NCBI GenBank assembly: GCA_965208015.1 | Contig: OZ242308.1 | Span: forward strand, 1,240,001-1,304,000 | DNA from: Bin87 sp965208015 | Lineage (GTDB): Bacteria; Chloroflexota; Dehalococcoidia; Lucifugimonadales; UBA3495 | Direction of reading: 5' to 3' | DNA length: 64,000 nucleotides | Shown here: one piece after another, positions 40,607 through 50,634 of the stretch | Layout: each line of letters begins with the position of its first letter | Numbering within the stretch: position 1 is the first letter of the stretch | Translations under genes and position numbers: made by a program | Notes under the pieces: model-generated | What the model saw: the letters and a program-made list of their open reading frames with translations, nothing else | What the model was told of the DNA's origin: nothing | Databases searched by the model: none

Positions 40607-43162
40607 ATGTCACTGCAGTCCCGCTTCCCCCAAACGCTTTCCCAGGAAACCACGCCGGCCCGCGACCACGGGCCGGCGTCGTCACCTTACTGGGAGGAAC
40701 CGGCGTCGTCTCCCTATTGGGATGCGCCCGAACTGGCCGATCTGGATGCCGCAATAGCTCAACCTGAACCGACGCCCCGCGACGCCCCAGCAATCCTTCA
40801 GGGCCTCAACGAACCCCAGCAACAGGCCGTGATCACCACGGAAGGACCGCTGCTGATCGTTGCCGGCCCGGGCTCCGGCAAGACCAGGGTCATTACACAC
40901 CGCATCGCCTATCTGGTCGGCGAGTGCGGCGTCCACCCCTGGCAAATTCTCGCGGTCACCTTCACCAACAAGGCCGCCCGCGAGATGCGTGAGCGCCTCG
41001 ACCGGTTGCTCCTCAGCCGCAGCGAGGACGTGACCATGGGAACGTTTCACGCCGTGTGCGCGCGCATCCTGCGTCGGCACGGCGAGCGAGTGGGACTGGA
41101 CCGCAATTTCACCATCTACGACCAGGACGACCAGATCGACGCCCTCAAATCGGCCATGCAGTTGGCCGACGTGGACGCCAAGCGTTACAACCCGCGCGCC
41201 CTGCTTTCCCGCATTTCGGCCGCGAAGAGCGTGCTCCAGGACTCCCACGCCATGGCGCGGGCCGCTTACGACGCCGACGACGAGTACGGCGCCCACTGGA
41301 TCGACACCTGCGCCCGTGTCTATCGCTACTATGAAGAGGCGTTGACCCGCCAGAACGCGCTGGATTTTGACGATCTATTGGTGCGCACCACTCACCTGCT
41401 GGAGCAGGATCCTGAGGTCCAGGCACAATATCACCGGCGTTACCATTATCTCCTCATTGATGAGTTCCAGGACACCAACGTCGCCCAGTATCGCCTCGCG
41501 CAACTCCTCACCGGCCCTCACCGGAACCTCTGCGTGGTCGGCGACCCCGACCAGAGCATCTACGCCTGGCGCAACGCCGACATCGGCAACATCCTCAGCT
41601 TCCAGAGCGATTTTCCCAGCGCTGCGGTGATCAGCCTGGGAGAAAACTACCGCTCCACCAAGAATATCCTCAACGCCGCCGCCGGCGTTATCGCCTCCAA
41701 CACCGAGCGAATCGAGCGGCCGCTGTTCACCAGCAACCCCACCGGCGACCCGGTAATGCTTCACGAAGCGTTCAGCGAGGAGGACGAGGCCCTGTGGGCC
41801 GTGGACGAGGTGTCTCGTCTCACCCGCACCGGTCGGTATCGCAACGGCGACTGCGCGGTCATGTACCGCATCAACGCCCAGAGCCGGGCCTTCGAAGACC
41901 AGTGCATGCGGCAGGGCGTCCCCTACCGGCTGGTGGGAGGCGTGCGATTCTACCACCGCAAGGAGATCAAAGACGCTGTCTGCTACCTGCGCGTCATCTT
42001 CAATCCCGACGACGAGGTCAGCCTGCAGCGCGTGATCAACCAGCCGCCTCGGGGGCTGGGCGCCAAGTCCGTCCAGCAGCTTATCGCCTTCGCGGGACAA
42101 CGGGGACTTACCAGCCGCCAGGCGATGCAAGAGGTAGCCGCCGCCCGCGCCGACAAACTGCCCTGTCCCATCGACGTCACCGCCCGGGCCGCCCGTTCCA
42201 TGGCCGATCTTTCCGTCACCCTGGACCGGCTGACCGAGGCATCGCGGGAGCTGGGCGTTGCCGATCTGCTGGACCGCACCCTGGATATGACGGGTTTGGC
42301 CAAGCATATCAACGCGCAGGACGACGGCGACGAGCGCTGGGAGAATGTCCTCGAACTGCGCGGCCTCGCCGAAGACTATGGCCCCTCCGGGGATGGCTCT
42401 GCCGACGGCCTGAGCGCCTTCCTCGAACGCGTGTCGCTGGTTTCCGACGTCGATTCTTACGAGCAGTCAGACGACGCCCTTACCCTCATAACTCTTCACC
42501 AGGCCAAGGGTCTGGAATTTCCCGTGGTGATGATGGCCGGCATGGAGGAAGGCCTGCTGCCCCACAGCCGCTCCATGGACACGCTGGCTGAAATCGAAGA
42601 GGAGCGTCGCCTTTGCTACGTGGGCATGACCCGCGCCAAGGAGCGTCTCTACCTCCTCCGGGCCTTCCGACGCCGCTACCCGTCTTCGGGCGGCGTTTCA
42701 CTGCCCTCCCGTTTCCTTGAAGAACTGCCCGAGGACGTGCTGGCTTCCCCGGCGCTGGACCGGCCACCCGGGTCTCGCGCTGACATCTACGGGTTGAGCT
42801 CGTCTCGCTCTTCCCGCAACGGCGATGCGGTCATCGGAGGTTCCTACGCACAGGAGCGCCGCGCCTCGCGCACCCGGCTTGGGGACGGATCCGGAACCGG
42901 AGGCGAAGCCACGCGGGGACGGCTGCGCGGCAACATCGACGAGCGCCTTACCGAATGGACGTCAAGCCGTCGCCCGCAATCCGAGCCGGAACCTGAGCGG
43001 ATGCCCCTGGCAGTGGGCGAGATCGTCCGCCATTCCACCTTCGGCGAAGGGGTCGTGCAGGAGGTGGAGGGCAGTGGTGATACGGAGCAGGCCACAGTCA
43101 ACTTCCCCGGCGCCGGCTTGAAGCGGCTGCTGGTAAGCCTGGCTCGTCTCGAACGCGGCTAG
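40607..43162 (+). CDS. pcrA: UvrD/PcrA/Rep-type DNA helicase
   Basis: 851 residues. Q-motif LNEPQQQAV near 67, Walker A AGPGSGKT (86-93), motif Ia TFTNKAAREMRER, motif II DEFQDTN, motif III GDPDQSIYAWRNA, motif IV ENYRS, motif V TLHQAKGLEFPVV and motif VI VGMTRAKERLYLL are all visible. The last 50 residues (GEIVRHSTFGEGVVQEVEGS) are the PcrA C-terminal Tudor-like RNA-polymerase contact. The N-terminus carries a 65-residue extension with ASSPYW(E/D) twice. No clear ribosome site; the start follows the VOC stop by six bases. Roles: repair and removal of transcription or recombination roadblocks. Confidence 0.95.
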   Translation: MSLQSRFPQTLSQETTPARDHGPASSPYWEEPASSPYWDAPELADLDAAIAQPEPTPRDAPAILQGLNEPQQQAVITTEGPLLIVAGPGSGKTRVITHRIAYLVGECGVHPWQILAVTFTNKAAREMRERLDRLLLSRSEDVTMGTFHAVCARILRRHGERVGLDRNFTIYDQDDQIDALKSAMQLADVDAKRYNPRALLSRISAAKSVLQDSHAMARAAYDADDEYGAHWIDTCARVYRYYEEALTRQNALDFDDLLVRTTHLLEQDPEVQAQYHRRYHYLLIDEFQDTNVAQYRLAQLLTGPHRNLCVVGDPDQSIYAWRNADIGNILSFQSDFPSAAVISLGENYRSTKNILNAAAGVIASNTERIERPLFTSNPTGDPVMLHEAFSEEDEALWAVDEVSRLTRTGRYRNGDCAVMYRINAQSRAFEDQCMRQGVPYRLVGGVRFYHRKEIKDAVCYLRVIFNPDDEVSLQRVINQPPRGLGAKSVQQLIAFAGQRGLTSRQAMQEVAAARADKLPCPIDVTARAARSMADLSVTLDRLTEASRELGVADLLDRTLDMTGLAKHINAQDDGDERWENVLELRGLAEDYGPSGDGSADGLSAFLERVSLVSDVDSYEQSDDALTLITLHQAKGLEFPVVMMAGMEEGLLPHSRSMDTLAEIEEERRLCYVGMTRAKERLYLLRAFRRRYPSSGGVSLPSRFLEELPEDVLASPALDRPPGSRADIYGLSSSRSSRNGDAVIGGSYAQERRASRTRLGDGSGTGGEATRGRLRGNIDERLTEWTSSRRPQSEPEPERMPLAVGEIVRHSTFGEGVVQEVEGSGDTEQATVNFPGAGLKRLLVSLARLERG

Positions 43163-43483
43163 CGTTTCTTCCTTTCGGAAACGGTTTCCATTTGGACCAC
43201 CGCGGGGGACAGCTGTTTTCCCGCGTCAGTATCCGCATATCCGTCTCACTTTACGACCGGCGATCCGAATTCGGTCATGCCGTATATCGTGATAATGCTC
43301 AGACTTTTATATCGAAAACGTCTTTGAGATCAGAAACAGTGACAAGATGGTTAGGTTTAGGTAATGGTGCATTTGTGATTTCTTTCGCATATAATGCGGT
43401 TCCGTGTCTCGGCGAGACGGAGTTTGGATACCGCCATTGATTGTGTGCCCAAGGGCGGGTGGCATTCGTCAGGAGGAATTATC
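43163..43483. other. 321-bp gap, likely promoter of the first ABC cassette
   Basis: A short stem CGTTTC/GAAACG lies directly after the helicase gene. The middle is AT-rich. TATAAT at 43390-43395 (context GCATATAATGC, like those at 13582 and 40109) is a good -10, but no good -35 is seen 16-18 bases before it. AGGAGG for the next gene is at the right end. Confidence 0.5.
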
Positions 43484-45337
43484 GTGCTGAAACCGTCGAT
43501 TGTGTTCACTATCGCAGCTTCCCTTCTTTTGGTCGTGGGCATTGCCTGCGGTGGGGCTGCGGAGGAGCCTGCTCCTGCCGCTCCCGCTGCCGCACAACCA
43601 ACCGCAGCTCCGGCCGCTCAGCAGTCAGGCGGCGGGTCTGCTCCCGCCGCAACCACGGCGCCGGCCGCGCAACCCCAGCAGCAGGCGCCCGCCGCCGCAG
43701 CCACGGCGGTTCCAACCATCGTCGCCACTGCTACCCCCCGCCCGACCAACACGCCTTCGGTAGCTCAGCAGTCCGAAGTGGTCGGCGGCCGCCTCCGGAT
43801 CGCCGTCACGCCGCCGGTGCAGGAACTGGTGCGCGGCTGGCTGGGCACCACCACCTCCGCCAACGCGCAGGTTCGCCCCTTCGCCGAGCCGCTGGTTCAC
43901 ACTGACCGCTTTGACGGCTCATTGCAGCCTGGCTTGGCCACCGAGTGGGAAATCTCCAAGGCCGATGGCACCCAGTGGGTGTTCCGCCTTCGCGAGGGCA
44001 TCCCCTTCCACGGCGATTGGGGTGAGTTCACCGCGAACGACGTTCCTCATTCGGCCGCTTTGATCATCGGAGAGGAAGCCATCGCCACCGACACCGGCCT
44101 GTTCCGCGGCCTGTTCGGCCAGACGCCGGACGAGCTGTTCGAGAACATCCGCGTGGTGGATGACCACACCGTGGAGTTCAACCTGCTGCGGCCGGAGGCG
44201 GCCATGGACTTCGTGGTCTCCGCGCAACAGGGCAACTACTTCATGTACAGCAAGGACCAGTGGGACGCCGAGGGCGAGCAGGGATACATCGACCGGCCGG
44301 CCGGAAACGGCCCGTGGCAGTTCGAGAGCCGCCAGCTTGGTGTCGGCGGCAACATCCTCTACTCGCGCGTCGAAGACCACTGGCGCCAGACCCCCTTCTG
44401 GAGCGAACTGGAGCAGATCAACACCCCCGAGCCGGCCACTCGCCTGGCCAACCTGCTCACCGCCCAGGTCCAAATCGCCGAGGTCAACCGCGACCTCCAT
44501 CCCGAGGCGAAGGACGGCGGAATGATTATCGTGGAGAGTGAACTGCCCTCCATCCAGGTGGCCTTCGTCATGGGCGGTATCTTCTCTCCCCTCAGCCCCT
44601 TCCATGATCCGTCGGATCCGCACCTGGACATCCGGGTTCGGGAGGCGATCAACCGCGCGATCAACCGGGAAGAGATCAACGAAACGCTGTTCAGCGGGTT
44701 CGGCTCGCCGCATCCGGTCTGGGGCTTCCACCCCAGCCTGCCCGGCTGGAATGACCGCTGGTCCCGGGAGTTTGACGAAAAGTACAGCTTCGATCCTGAC
44801 CGCGCCCGCGAGTTGATCAAGGAATCCGGTCACGAGGGCTATCCTCTCAAGCTCATCATCACCCAGCTCTCCGGCGTGCCCGAAATGATCCCCATGGCCG
44901 AGGCCGCTTTCACTTACCTGTCGGACATTGGCATCGACGTCCATGCCGAGGAGATGGAGTGGGCCAGGTTCCGCGCCGACTTCTACCGGCCCGGCAAGAC
45001 TCACGGCACGATTGCGCCCATTCGCGGCACCATGCGTCCTGCCGAGGTGACCCTGCGCTTCTACAACCGCAGCGGCCCCGAGGGCTTCCAGCGCATCGTT
45101 CCTGACCCCAAGCTCGACGAGCTCTACGTTGAAGCGATCACCGCCGTCAGCCCGGACGTGAAGGCGAACGCCCTTCGCGCCGCCGGTGACATCAAGTTCG
45201 ATCAGTACGCCGAAGTTCCCATCGTCTGGCTCCCCAGCCAGATCGCCATCAACCCCGACGAGGTCGGGGAGTTCATCTGGCCCGGCAACATCAACACCGC
45301 CATCACCCACATGGAGTACATCACTACCGCACAGTAG
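43484..45337 (+). CDS. Oligopeptide/dipeptide-type ABC substrate-binding lipoprotein (cassette 1)
   Basis: 617 residues from a GTG at 43484 with AGGAGG eight bases upstream. Lipobox VGIAC (Cys22), an Ala/Pro/Gln linker to about 90, then SBP family 5: VHTDRFDGSLQPGLATEWEI, WVFRLREGIPFH, VREAINRAINREEINETLF, and GYPLKLIITQLSG. Delivers peptides or other oligomeric or glycosylated solutes to the two permeases encoded next. Close paralogue of the binding protein of cassette 2. Confidence 0.93.
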   Translation: MLKPSIVFTIAASLLLVVGIACGGAAEEPAPAAPAAAQPTAAPAAQQSGGGSAPAATTAPAAQPQQQAPAAAATAVPTIVATATPRPTNTPSVAQQSEVVGGRLRIAVTPPVQELVRGWLGTTTSANAQVRPFAEPLVHTDRFDGSLQPGLATEWEISKADGTQWVFRLREGIPFHGDWGEFTANDVPHSAALIIGEEAIATDTGLFRGLFGQTPDELFENIRVVDDHTVEFNLLRPEAAMDFVVSAQQGNYFMYSKDQWDAEGEQGYIDRPAGNGPWQFESRQLGVGGNILYSRVEDHWRQTPFWSELEQINTPEPATRLANLLTAQVQIAEVNRDLHPEAKDGGMIIVESELPSIQVAFVMGGIFSPLSPFHDPSDPHLDIRVREAINRAINREEINETLFSGFGSPHPVWGFHPSLPGWNDRWSREFDEKYSFDPDRARELIKESGHEGYPLKLIITQLSGVPEMIPMAEAAFTYLSDIGIDVHAEEMEWARFRADFYRPGKTHGTIAPIRGTMRPAEVTLRFYNRSGPEGFQRIVPDPKLDELYVEAITAVSPDVKANALRAAGDIKFDQYAEVPIVWLPSQIAINPDEVGEFIWPGNINTAITHMEYITTAQ

Positions 45338-45364
45338 TGATAGGACAGCGTCCAGTCCATCCGC

Positions 45365-45388
45365 AGGGGCGAATGATCATTCGCCCCT
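45365..45388. repeat. GGGGCG-type perfect palindrome, copy 4
   Basis: AGGGGCGAATGA joined to its exact complement TCATTCGCCCCT gives a 24-bp perfect palindrome with no loop. It lies between the binding-protein gene and the first permease gene, so it could lower readthrough and raise binding-protein expression over the permeases. Confidence 0.88.
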
Positions 45389-45411
45389 GACCACCAATAA
45401 GGCGACTGATC

Positions 45412-46332
45412 GTGCAACGATATATCCTCATACGTATCGTCCAGTCCATCCTCGCCCTGCTGGTGCTGACCGTGATCGTGTTCAGCCTCGCCCGTATCGC
45501 CGGCGACCCGCTGGACGTGCTGCTTCCTTTGGAAGCCACGGTGGAAGACGCCGAGCGCGTCCGCGCCGCCTGGGGGCTGGACCAGCCGATCTACGTGCAG
45601 TACTTCAAGTTCCTGGGCAACGCGTTGACGGGTGACTTTGGCGAATCGATCAAGCACCGTGACCAGCAGGCGATCGACTTGGTGTTCGACCGACTCCCGG
45701 CTACGGCCCAACTGGCCGGCTTGGCGCTGTTGGTGGCTACGGTCATCGCGGTGCCGGTGGGCGTGCTGTCCGCCGTCAAGAAGGACACGATCTTCGACTA
45801 CGCGGGCAAGGTGATGGCGCTCACCGGGCAGTCGCTGCCGGCCTTCTGGTTGGGGTTGGTGCTGATGTGGATCTTTGCCGTCAATCTCGAATTGGTGCCA
45901 ACCTCAGGAAAGTCTGGCATCCGGTCTTTCATCCTGCCGGCCATCGCCATCGGCTGGTTCCAGGTTGCGGCTCTGATGCGCCTGGTTCGTTCGTCCATGC
46001 TGGACGTCCTGGACACCGAATACGTCAAACTGGCTCGCATCAAGGGGGTGTCCGAGCGCAAAGTCGTCTGGAAACATTGCCTGCGCAACGCCGCCATCGC
46101 GCCGTTCACCTACTTCGCGCTGATCCTGGGATCCCTGATGGTCGGCAGCGTCAGCATTGAGTTCGTGTTCGCGTGGCCCGGAGTAGGGTTGCTGGCGGTG
46201 GACAGCACCATCGCGCGGGATTTCCCCGTGATTCAGGCGGTGGTAATCGTCTTCTGCCTGGTCTACATCACAGCGAACCTGCTGGTCGACATCGCCTACG
46301 CCTACGTTGACCCCCGCATACGCTACAGCTAG
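45412..46332 (+). CDS. DppB/OppB-type ABC permease (cassette 1)
   Basis: 306 residues, GTG start. Six membrane segments; LRSSMLDVLDTEYVKLARIKG, quoted in part as DTEYVKLARIKG, is the EAA loop that contacts the ATPase. Opening YILIRIVQSILALLVLTVIVF and GDPLDVLLPLEA are typical of the DppB group. Partners: the binding protein upstream and the DppC-type permease downstream. No ATPase nearby. Confidence 0.95.
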   Translation: MQRYILIRIVQSILALLVLTVIVFSLARIAGDPLDVLLPLEATVEDAERVRAAWGLDQPIYVQYFKFLGNALTGDFGESIKHRDQQAIDLVFDRLPATAQLAGLALLVATVIAVPVGVLSAVKKDTIFDYAGKVMALTGQSLPAFWLGLVLMWIFAVNLELVPTSGKSGIRSFILPAIAIGWFQVAALMRLVRSSMLDVLDTEYVKLARIKGVSERKVVWKHCLRNAAIAPFTYFALILGSLMVGSVSIEFVFAWPGVGLLAVDSTIARDFPVIQAVVIVFCLVYITANLLVDIAYAYVDPRIRYS

Positions 46333-46391
46333 GACACCAGCGTCGCGCCTTCGCTCTGACAACCGGCTCTACCTGAGGAGACCTATCCGAA

Positions 46392-47330
46392 ATGGCCGCT
46401 GAAGACCGCACGACTCCGATCCCAGCCGCTGCTGATGGCGACGCCGTATCGGCGCCATCCGGCGGCCGGTCTCGGCTGAGCCAGTACATCTCGGAAGTGC
46501 GACGCCTTCCCCTGTTGCCCACGGCAATACTGATGTTGGTCCTGGTTATCCCGGCCATCTTCGCCAACCAGATCGCCCCTCACGATCCCACCCGAGGCAG
46601 CCTCGGCAACCGGCTGTCGCCTCCGGTGTGGCAGCAGGGCGGCAGCTCTGAGCACATCTTCGGCACCGACAAGGTCGGTCGAGACATCCTCAGTCGCATC
46701 ATCTACGGCAGCCGTATCTCCGTGGTAATTGCCATGATCGCGATTGTGGTCAGCGGCATCATCGGGACTGCCCTGGGCATCACCGCCGGGTACTGGGGTG
46801 GCTGGGTGGACGCGCTCATCATGCGCCTAGTGGATATCTCATTATCCATCCCGATCATTCTGCTAGGGCTGGTGCTGGTGGCGGCGCTGGGACCTCGCAC
46901 CAGCACGGTTATCGGAGTCATTGTTGTACTGCTGTGGTCCCGTTATGCCCGCCTGGCCCGAGGAGAGACCTTGGCCGTGCGCGTGCAGGATTTCATATCA
47001 CGCGCCCAGGTTGCCGGATCCAGTCATGTGCGGATCATGTTCAAGCACATCCTGCCCAATGTCTTCAACAGCCTGGTAGTTCTGGCAACCTTGCAGGTGG
47101 GCTTCGTCATCATCCTCGAAAGCACTCTGAGCTTCCTGGGAGCCGGCGTGCCCCGGCCCAACCCGGCATGGGGCCTGATGGTTGCTGATGGCCGCGAGTT
47201 GGTGGCATCCGAAAAGGGCTGGTGGGTCTCCCTGCTGCCGGGCCTGGCGATCATGCTGGTTGTGCTCAGCATGAACCTTCTGGGCGACTGGCTGCGCGAC
47301 CGGCTGGATCCGAAGCAACGGCAGGTGTGA
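46392..47330 (+). CDS. DppC/OppC-type ABC permease (cassette 1)
   Basis: 312 residues. Long cytoplasmic N-terminus, GTDKVGRDILSRIIYGSRIS, the EAA loop (SRYARLARGETLAVRVQDFI) and the ending GDWLRDRLDPKQRQV are typical of DppC. Forms a heterodimer channel with the preceding permease. Followed by a clear terminator, which closes cassette 1. Confidence 0.95.
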   Translation: MAAEDRTTPIPAAADGDAVSAPSGGRSRLSQYISEVRRLPLLPTAILMLVLVIPAIFANQIAPHDPTRGSLGNRLSPPVWQQGGSSEHIFGTDKVGRDILSRIIYGSRISVVIAMIAIVVSGIIGTALGITAGYWGGWVDALIMRLVDISLSIPIILLGLVLVAALGPRTSTVIGVIVVLLWSRYARLARGETLAVRVQDFISRAQVAGSSHVRIMFKHILPNVFNSLVVLATLQVGFVIILESTLSFLGAGVPRPNPAWGLMVADGRELVASEKGWWVSLLPGLAIMLVVLSMNLLGDWLRDRLDPKQRQV

Positions 47331-47363
47331 CCCGTTTCCGGCTGGCACATCCGGCTTTTTCGC

Positions 47364-47395
47364 AGGCGGCCCGCTACGGTGGGCCGCCTTCTTTT
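47364..47395 (+). terminator. Rho-independent terminator after cassette 1
   Basis: AGGCGGCCC-gctacggt-GGGCCGCCT followed by TCTTTT. Nine-bp arms with a perfect GC stem and a T-rich tail, 34 bases after the DppC-type permease stop. Confidence 0.9.
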
Positions 47396-47588
47396 GTGCC
47401 GTGGGCGACTCTGGATCTGTCACGGCCAAGCTTTTCCTGCTCCCTCTTTCACATGCTTGCGCTGCGACAGTGGACATGAGCGGAGGGGTCAACAAAGGCG
47501 CTGGATAGGTTCGACGCAATCGCACTGACGGACGCTTTTCATCAGCATGGGATATGCGGATATCGTTGCATTATCATAGATATTGTGG

Positions 47589-47616
47589 TTGTAATCGGCG
47601 TAATAGTCTGTATTAT
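47589..47616 (+). promoter_or_regulatory. Promoter candidate for ABC cassette 2
   Basis: TTGTAA at 47589-47594, a 16-bp spacer and TATTAT at 47611-47616. Together with the upstream terminator it means cassette 2 is probably transcribed independently. Confidence 0.55.
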
Positions 47617-47723
47617 TGACGATATTCGTGTAAAAGATCCACTGCACGTTATGGAGACGACTACTGGCCATCTGACATGATCGATCCGAATTTCGCCGCG
47701 TTACGCGATATGGAGGAATGACA

Positions 47724-49553
47724 ATGTCGAAACCCTCATTTCTGATTGCCGCTGTCCTGATCATCGGAATGTTGACAATCATTGGCTGTGGCGGCGCCGG
47801 CCAACAGCCGGCTACGGAAACCGCTGCCCAATCGCAGCCGGGAGCCGCTGACCCAACCACCGCGCCCATTAGACCCTCTCCCTTGCCGGCCACGCCGGCG
47901 GTGACCATCGTGGCAACCGCCACCCCCAGGCCGACCAACACGCCCACCGCAGCACAGGCCATCACCGAAGTGAGCGGCCGGCTCCGGATCGCGTCCATAC
48001 CGCCGGTGCAGCAGTTGGCCGGCTCCTGGCTGGGAACCACAACCGCCGCCAATATGCAGGTGCGTCCGTTCACGGATCCGCTGGTGCACACCGACCGCTT
48101 CGACGGATCCCTGCAACCGGGCTTGGCCATTTCCTGGGAGGCCAGCGCGGACGGAACCCAGTGGACGTTCCAATTGCGTGACGACGTGCCTTTCCAGCGC
48201 GGTTTCGGGCTGTTCAGCGCCCATGACGTGCCCCACAGCACCGGTCTGATCGTCAAGGAGGACGCCATCGCCAGCGATACCGGCACCTTCCGGGAACTGT
48301 TCGGCGATACTTACGATGTTGTGCAGGACAACGTGGTAGCCCTGGACGACACCACGGTTCAGTTCAACCTCCAGGTCCCTAACTCCATCGTCGATTTCTT
48401 CGCCTCCGCCCAGCAGGGGAACCTGTTCATGTACTCCAAGGCCCAGTTCGATACCGAGGGACTGGAAGGCTACGATTCCAACCCGGCCGGAGTGGGACCG
48501 TGGCAGTTGGAAGAGCGCACCCTGGACGTGAACCTGCTTTACTCCCGCATCTCCGACCACTACCGACGTTCGCCCTTTTTCGAAGAGCTGGAGTTCGTCC
48601 TGATCCCCGAAGAAAACACCCGCCTGGCCCAGCTCAAGACGGGCCAGGTGCAGATCGGCGAAGTTAGCCGCGAGCTCCATGCCGAAGCCGTGGCCGCGGG
48701 GCTGCAGGTCGTGCAGAGCCAGCTGCCGTCCCTACAGGTTACCTTCATCATTGGCGGTGTCTACAACCCTGAGTTCGGCAGTGAGTGCCTGAAGGAGTCG
48801 GACGAGCCGCCCTGCTTCTATCACGCCGACGAGCCGCACCTGGACGTCCGGGTGCGGGAGGCCATCAACCGCGCCATTAACCGGCAGGAGATCAACGAGC
48901 AGTTGTTTGACGGCATCGGCCAGCCCCACACCGTGTGGGGTTACCATCCCTCCCTGCCCGGCTACAACCCCCGCTGGCTGGAGGAGTTCGATGACAAGTA
49001 CGGGTTCGACCCGGAACGGTCACGCCAGTTGCTGAAGGAAGCCGGCTATGAGGGCTACAAGCTTAAGCTGTTGCTCACCGAGTTGCCCGGTGTGCCCGAA
49101 ATGATCCCCATGGGCGAGGCAGCCTACACCTACCTCACCAACGTGGGTATCGACGTAACCTCGGAAGCCGTCGAGTGGTCAACCTACCGCGCCGACTACT
49201 ACCGCCCCGGCAAGACCCACGGCACGATCGCGGCCTCCCGGGGGACGTACCGCCCCGCCGAGATCACGGTGAATGGGTACAACCGGAGCGGCCCCACGGG
49301 ATTCTGGCGGACCTCCGTTGACCCCAAGACGGACATCTTGTACAACAAGGCCACTCAGTCCATGGACCCGGTGGTGAAGTCGGACGCGCTCCGGGAATTG
49401 GGCGACCTCAAGTATGACCTCTACTCAGAGGCACCCATCGTCTGGCTGCCGGCGCAGTTGGTAATCGACCCGAGCGAGATTGGCGAGTACGTGTGGCCCG
49501 GCAACATCAACGCCAGCTTCACCCACACCGAGTACATCACTCCGGCGCAGTAG
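47724..49553 (+). CDS. Oligopeptide/dipeptide-type ABC substrate-binding lipoprotein (cassette 2)
   Basis: 609 residues from the ATG at 47724, which is eight bases after GGAGG; the ATG at 47718 is too close. Lipobox TIIGC, Ala/Pro linker with the same TPRPTNTPTAAQ block as cassette 1, then SBP family 5 (LVHTDRFDGSLQPGLAISWE, VREAINRAINRQEINEQLFD). Collinear with the cassette 1 protein except for an insertion near ECLKESDEPPCFYHADEPHL that carries two Cys. The changed region faces the ligand cleft in this fold, so specificity may differ. Confidence 0.93.
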   Translation: MSKPSFLIAAVLIIGMLTIIGCGGAGQQPATETAAQSQPGAADPTTAPIRPSPLPATPAVTIVATATPRPTNTPTAAQAITEVSGRLRIASIPPVQQLAGSWLGTTTAANMQVRPFTDPLVHTDRFDGSLQPGLAISWEASADGTQWTFQLRDDVPFQRGFGLFSAHDVPHSTGLIVKEDAIASDTGTFRELFGDTYDVVQDNVVALDDTTVQFNLQVPNSIVDFFASAQQGNLFMYSKAQFDTEGLEGYDSNPAGVGPWQLEERTLDVNLLYSRISDHYRRSPFFEELEFVLIPEENTRLAQLKTGQVQIGEVSRELHAEAVAAGLQVVQSQLPSLQVTFIIGGVYNPEFGSECLKESDEPPCFYHADEPHLDVRVREAINRAINRQEINEQLFDGIGQPHTVWGYHPSLPGYNPRWLEEFDDKYGFDPERSRQLLKEAGYEGYKLKLLLTELPGVPEMIPMGEAAYTYLTNVGIDVTSEAVEWSTYRADYYRPGKTHGTIAASRGTYRPAEITVNGYNRSGPTGFWRTSVDPKTDILYNKATQSMDPVVKSDALRELGDLKYDLYSEAPIVWLPAQLVIDPSEIGEYVWPGNINASFTHTEYITPAQ

Positions 49554-49570
49554 CAGAGGGACCCATCAGA

Positions 49571-49624
49571 CCGGCGAGCGACCCCGTTTGTGGTGGTCCA
49601 AAAGGCAGCGGGATCGCTCGTCGG
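49571..49624. repeat. Long imperfect hairpin between cassette 2 genes
   Basis: CCGGCGAGCGACCCCG and CGGGATCGCTCGTCGG pair over 16 bases (two G-T/T-G wobbles) around a 22-base loop, between the binding-protein gene and its permease, where cassette 1 carries palindrome copy 4. Position suggests the same attenuating or stabilising role. Confidence 0.75.
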
Positions 49625-49672
49625 TGCAGATGCGCCCCGGTATCCGCGTCTTCTCAATAATGGGTGATTGTC

Positions 49673-50596
49673 ATGCAGCGCTACATCATATTCAGAGTCG
49701 GGCAATCCATACTGGCCCTGTTGGTCCTGACGGTGGTGGTGTTCACCCTGGCCCGGATATCCGGAGACCCGCTGGACGTGATGCTGCCCCTGGAAGCCAC
49801 CCCTGCGGACGCCGCCCGCGTTCGCGCGGCCTGGGGGTTGGACAAGCCCATCCATGTCCAGTACTTCACCTTTTTGGGCAATGCCCTCAAGGGTGATTTT
49901 GGCGAGTCCCTGCGCATCCGCGGTCGGACCGCGATAAGCCTGGTGCTGGAACGCCTGCCCAACACCGCCGCTCTCGCGGGCGTGGCGGTCATCGTGGCGG
50001 TTGTGGTGGCTATTCCGATCGGAGTCTTATCGGCGGTCAAGAAAGACACGCCGCTGGACTACATTGGCAAGACCATAGCCCTGTTCGGCCAATCGCTGCC
50101 CGCCTTCTGGCTGGGCCTGATGATGATGTGGATTTTTGCCGTCCAACTTGGCTGGTTCCCGGTATCCGGGAAAGAACACGGGGCGCTGTCGTTCATACTG
50201 CCGGCCATTGCCATTGGATGGTTCCAGGTGGCCGCGCTGATGCGCCTGGTGCGGTCGTCCATGCTTGACGTGCTCGATACCGAGTACGTGAAACTGGCCC
50301 GCATCAAGGGAGTGCCGGAGTGGAAAGTCATCTGGAAACATTGCCTGCGCAACGCGGCGATTGCCCCATTCACCTATTTCGCCCTCATCATCGGTTCTCT
50401 GATGGTGGGTTCGGTGTCCATCGAGTTCGTTTTCGCCTGGCCCGGCGTGGGCCGGCTGGCCGTGGACGCAACGGCGGCGCGGGATTTCCCGGTGGTGCAA
50501 GCCGTCGTGATCACCTTCTGCCTGGTCTACATTGTCGCCAACCTGCTGGTTGACATCGCCTACGCCTACGTCGACCCGCGTATCCGCTACTCGTAA
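49673..50596 (+). CDS. DppB/OppB-type ABC permease (cassette 2)
   Basis: 307 residues from the ATG at 49673. YIIFRVGQSILALLVLTVVV, GDPLDVMLPLEATPADAARV and DTEYVKLARIKG match cassette 1 nearly residue for residue in the membrane core. Six membrane segments. The duplication is old enough that third codon positions have diverged. Confidence 0.95.
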   Translation: MQRYIIFRVGQSILALLVLTVVVFTLARISGDPLDVMLPLEATPADAARVRAAWGLDKPIHVQYFTFLGNALKGDFGESLRIRGRTAISLVLERLPNTAALAGVAVIVAVVVAIPIGVLSAVKKDTPLDYIGKTIALFGQSLPAFWLGLMMMWIFAVQLGWFPVSGKEHGALSFILPAIAIGWFQVAALMRLVRSSMLDVLDTEYVKLARIKGVPEWKVIWKHCLRNAAIAPFTYFALIIGSLMVGSVSIEFVFAWPGVGRLAVDATAARDFPVVQAVVITFCLVYIVANLLVDIAYAYVDPRIRYS

Positions 50597-50634
50597 TCGA
50601 GCGCGATCAGTCCACTACCCAAGGAGCGATTGCC

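Larger units (their letters stand above)
47331..47723. other. 393-bp gap between the two ABC cassettes
   Basis: Contains the terminator at 47364-47395, then an AT-rich stretch with the promoter candidate at 47589-47616 and a roughly 100-base untranslated leader to the next start. No gene or known riboswitch is recognised. Confidence 0.6.
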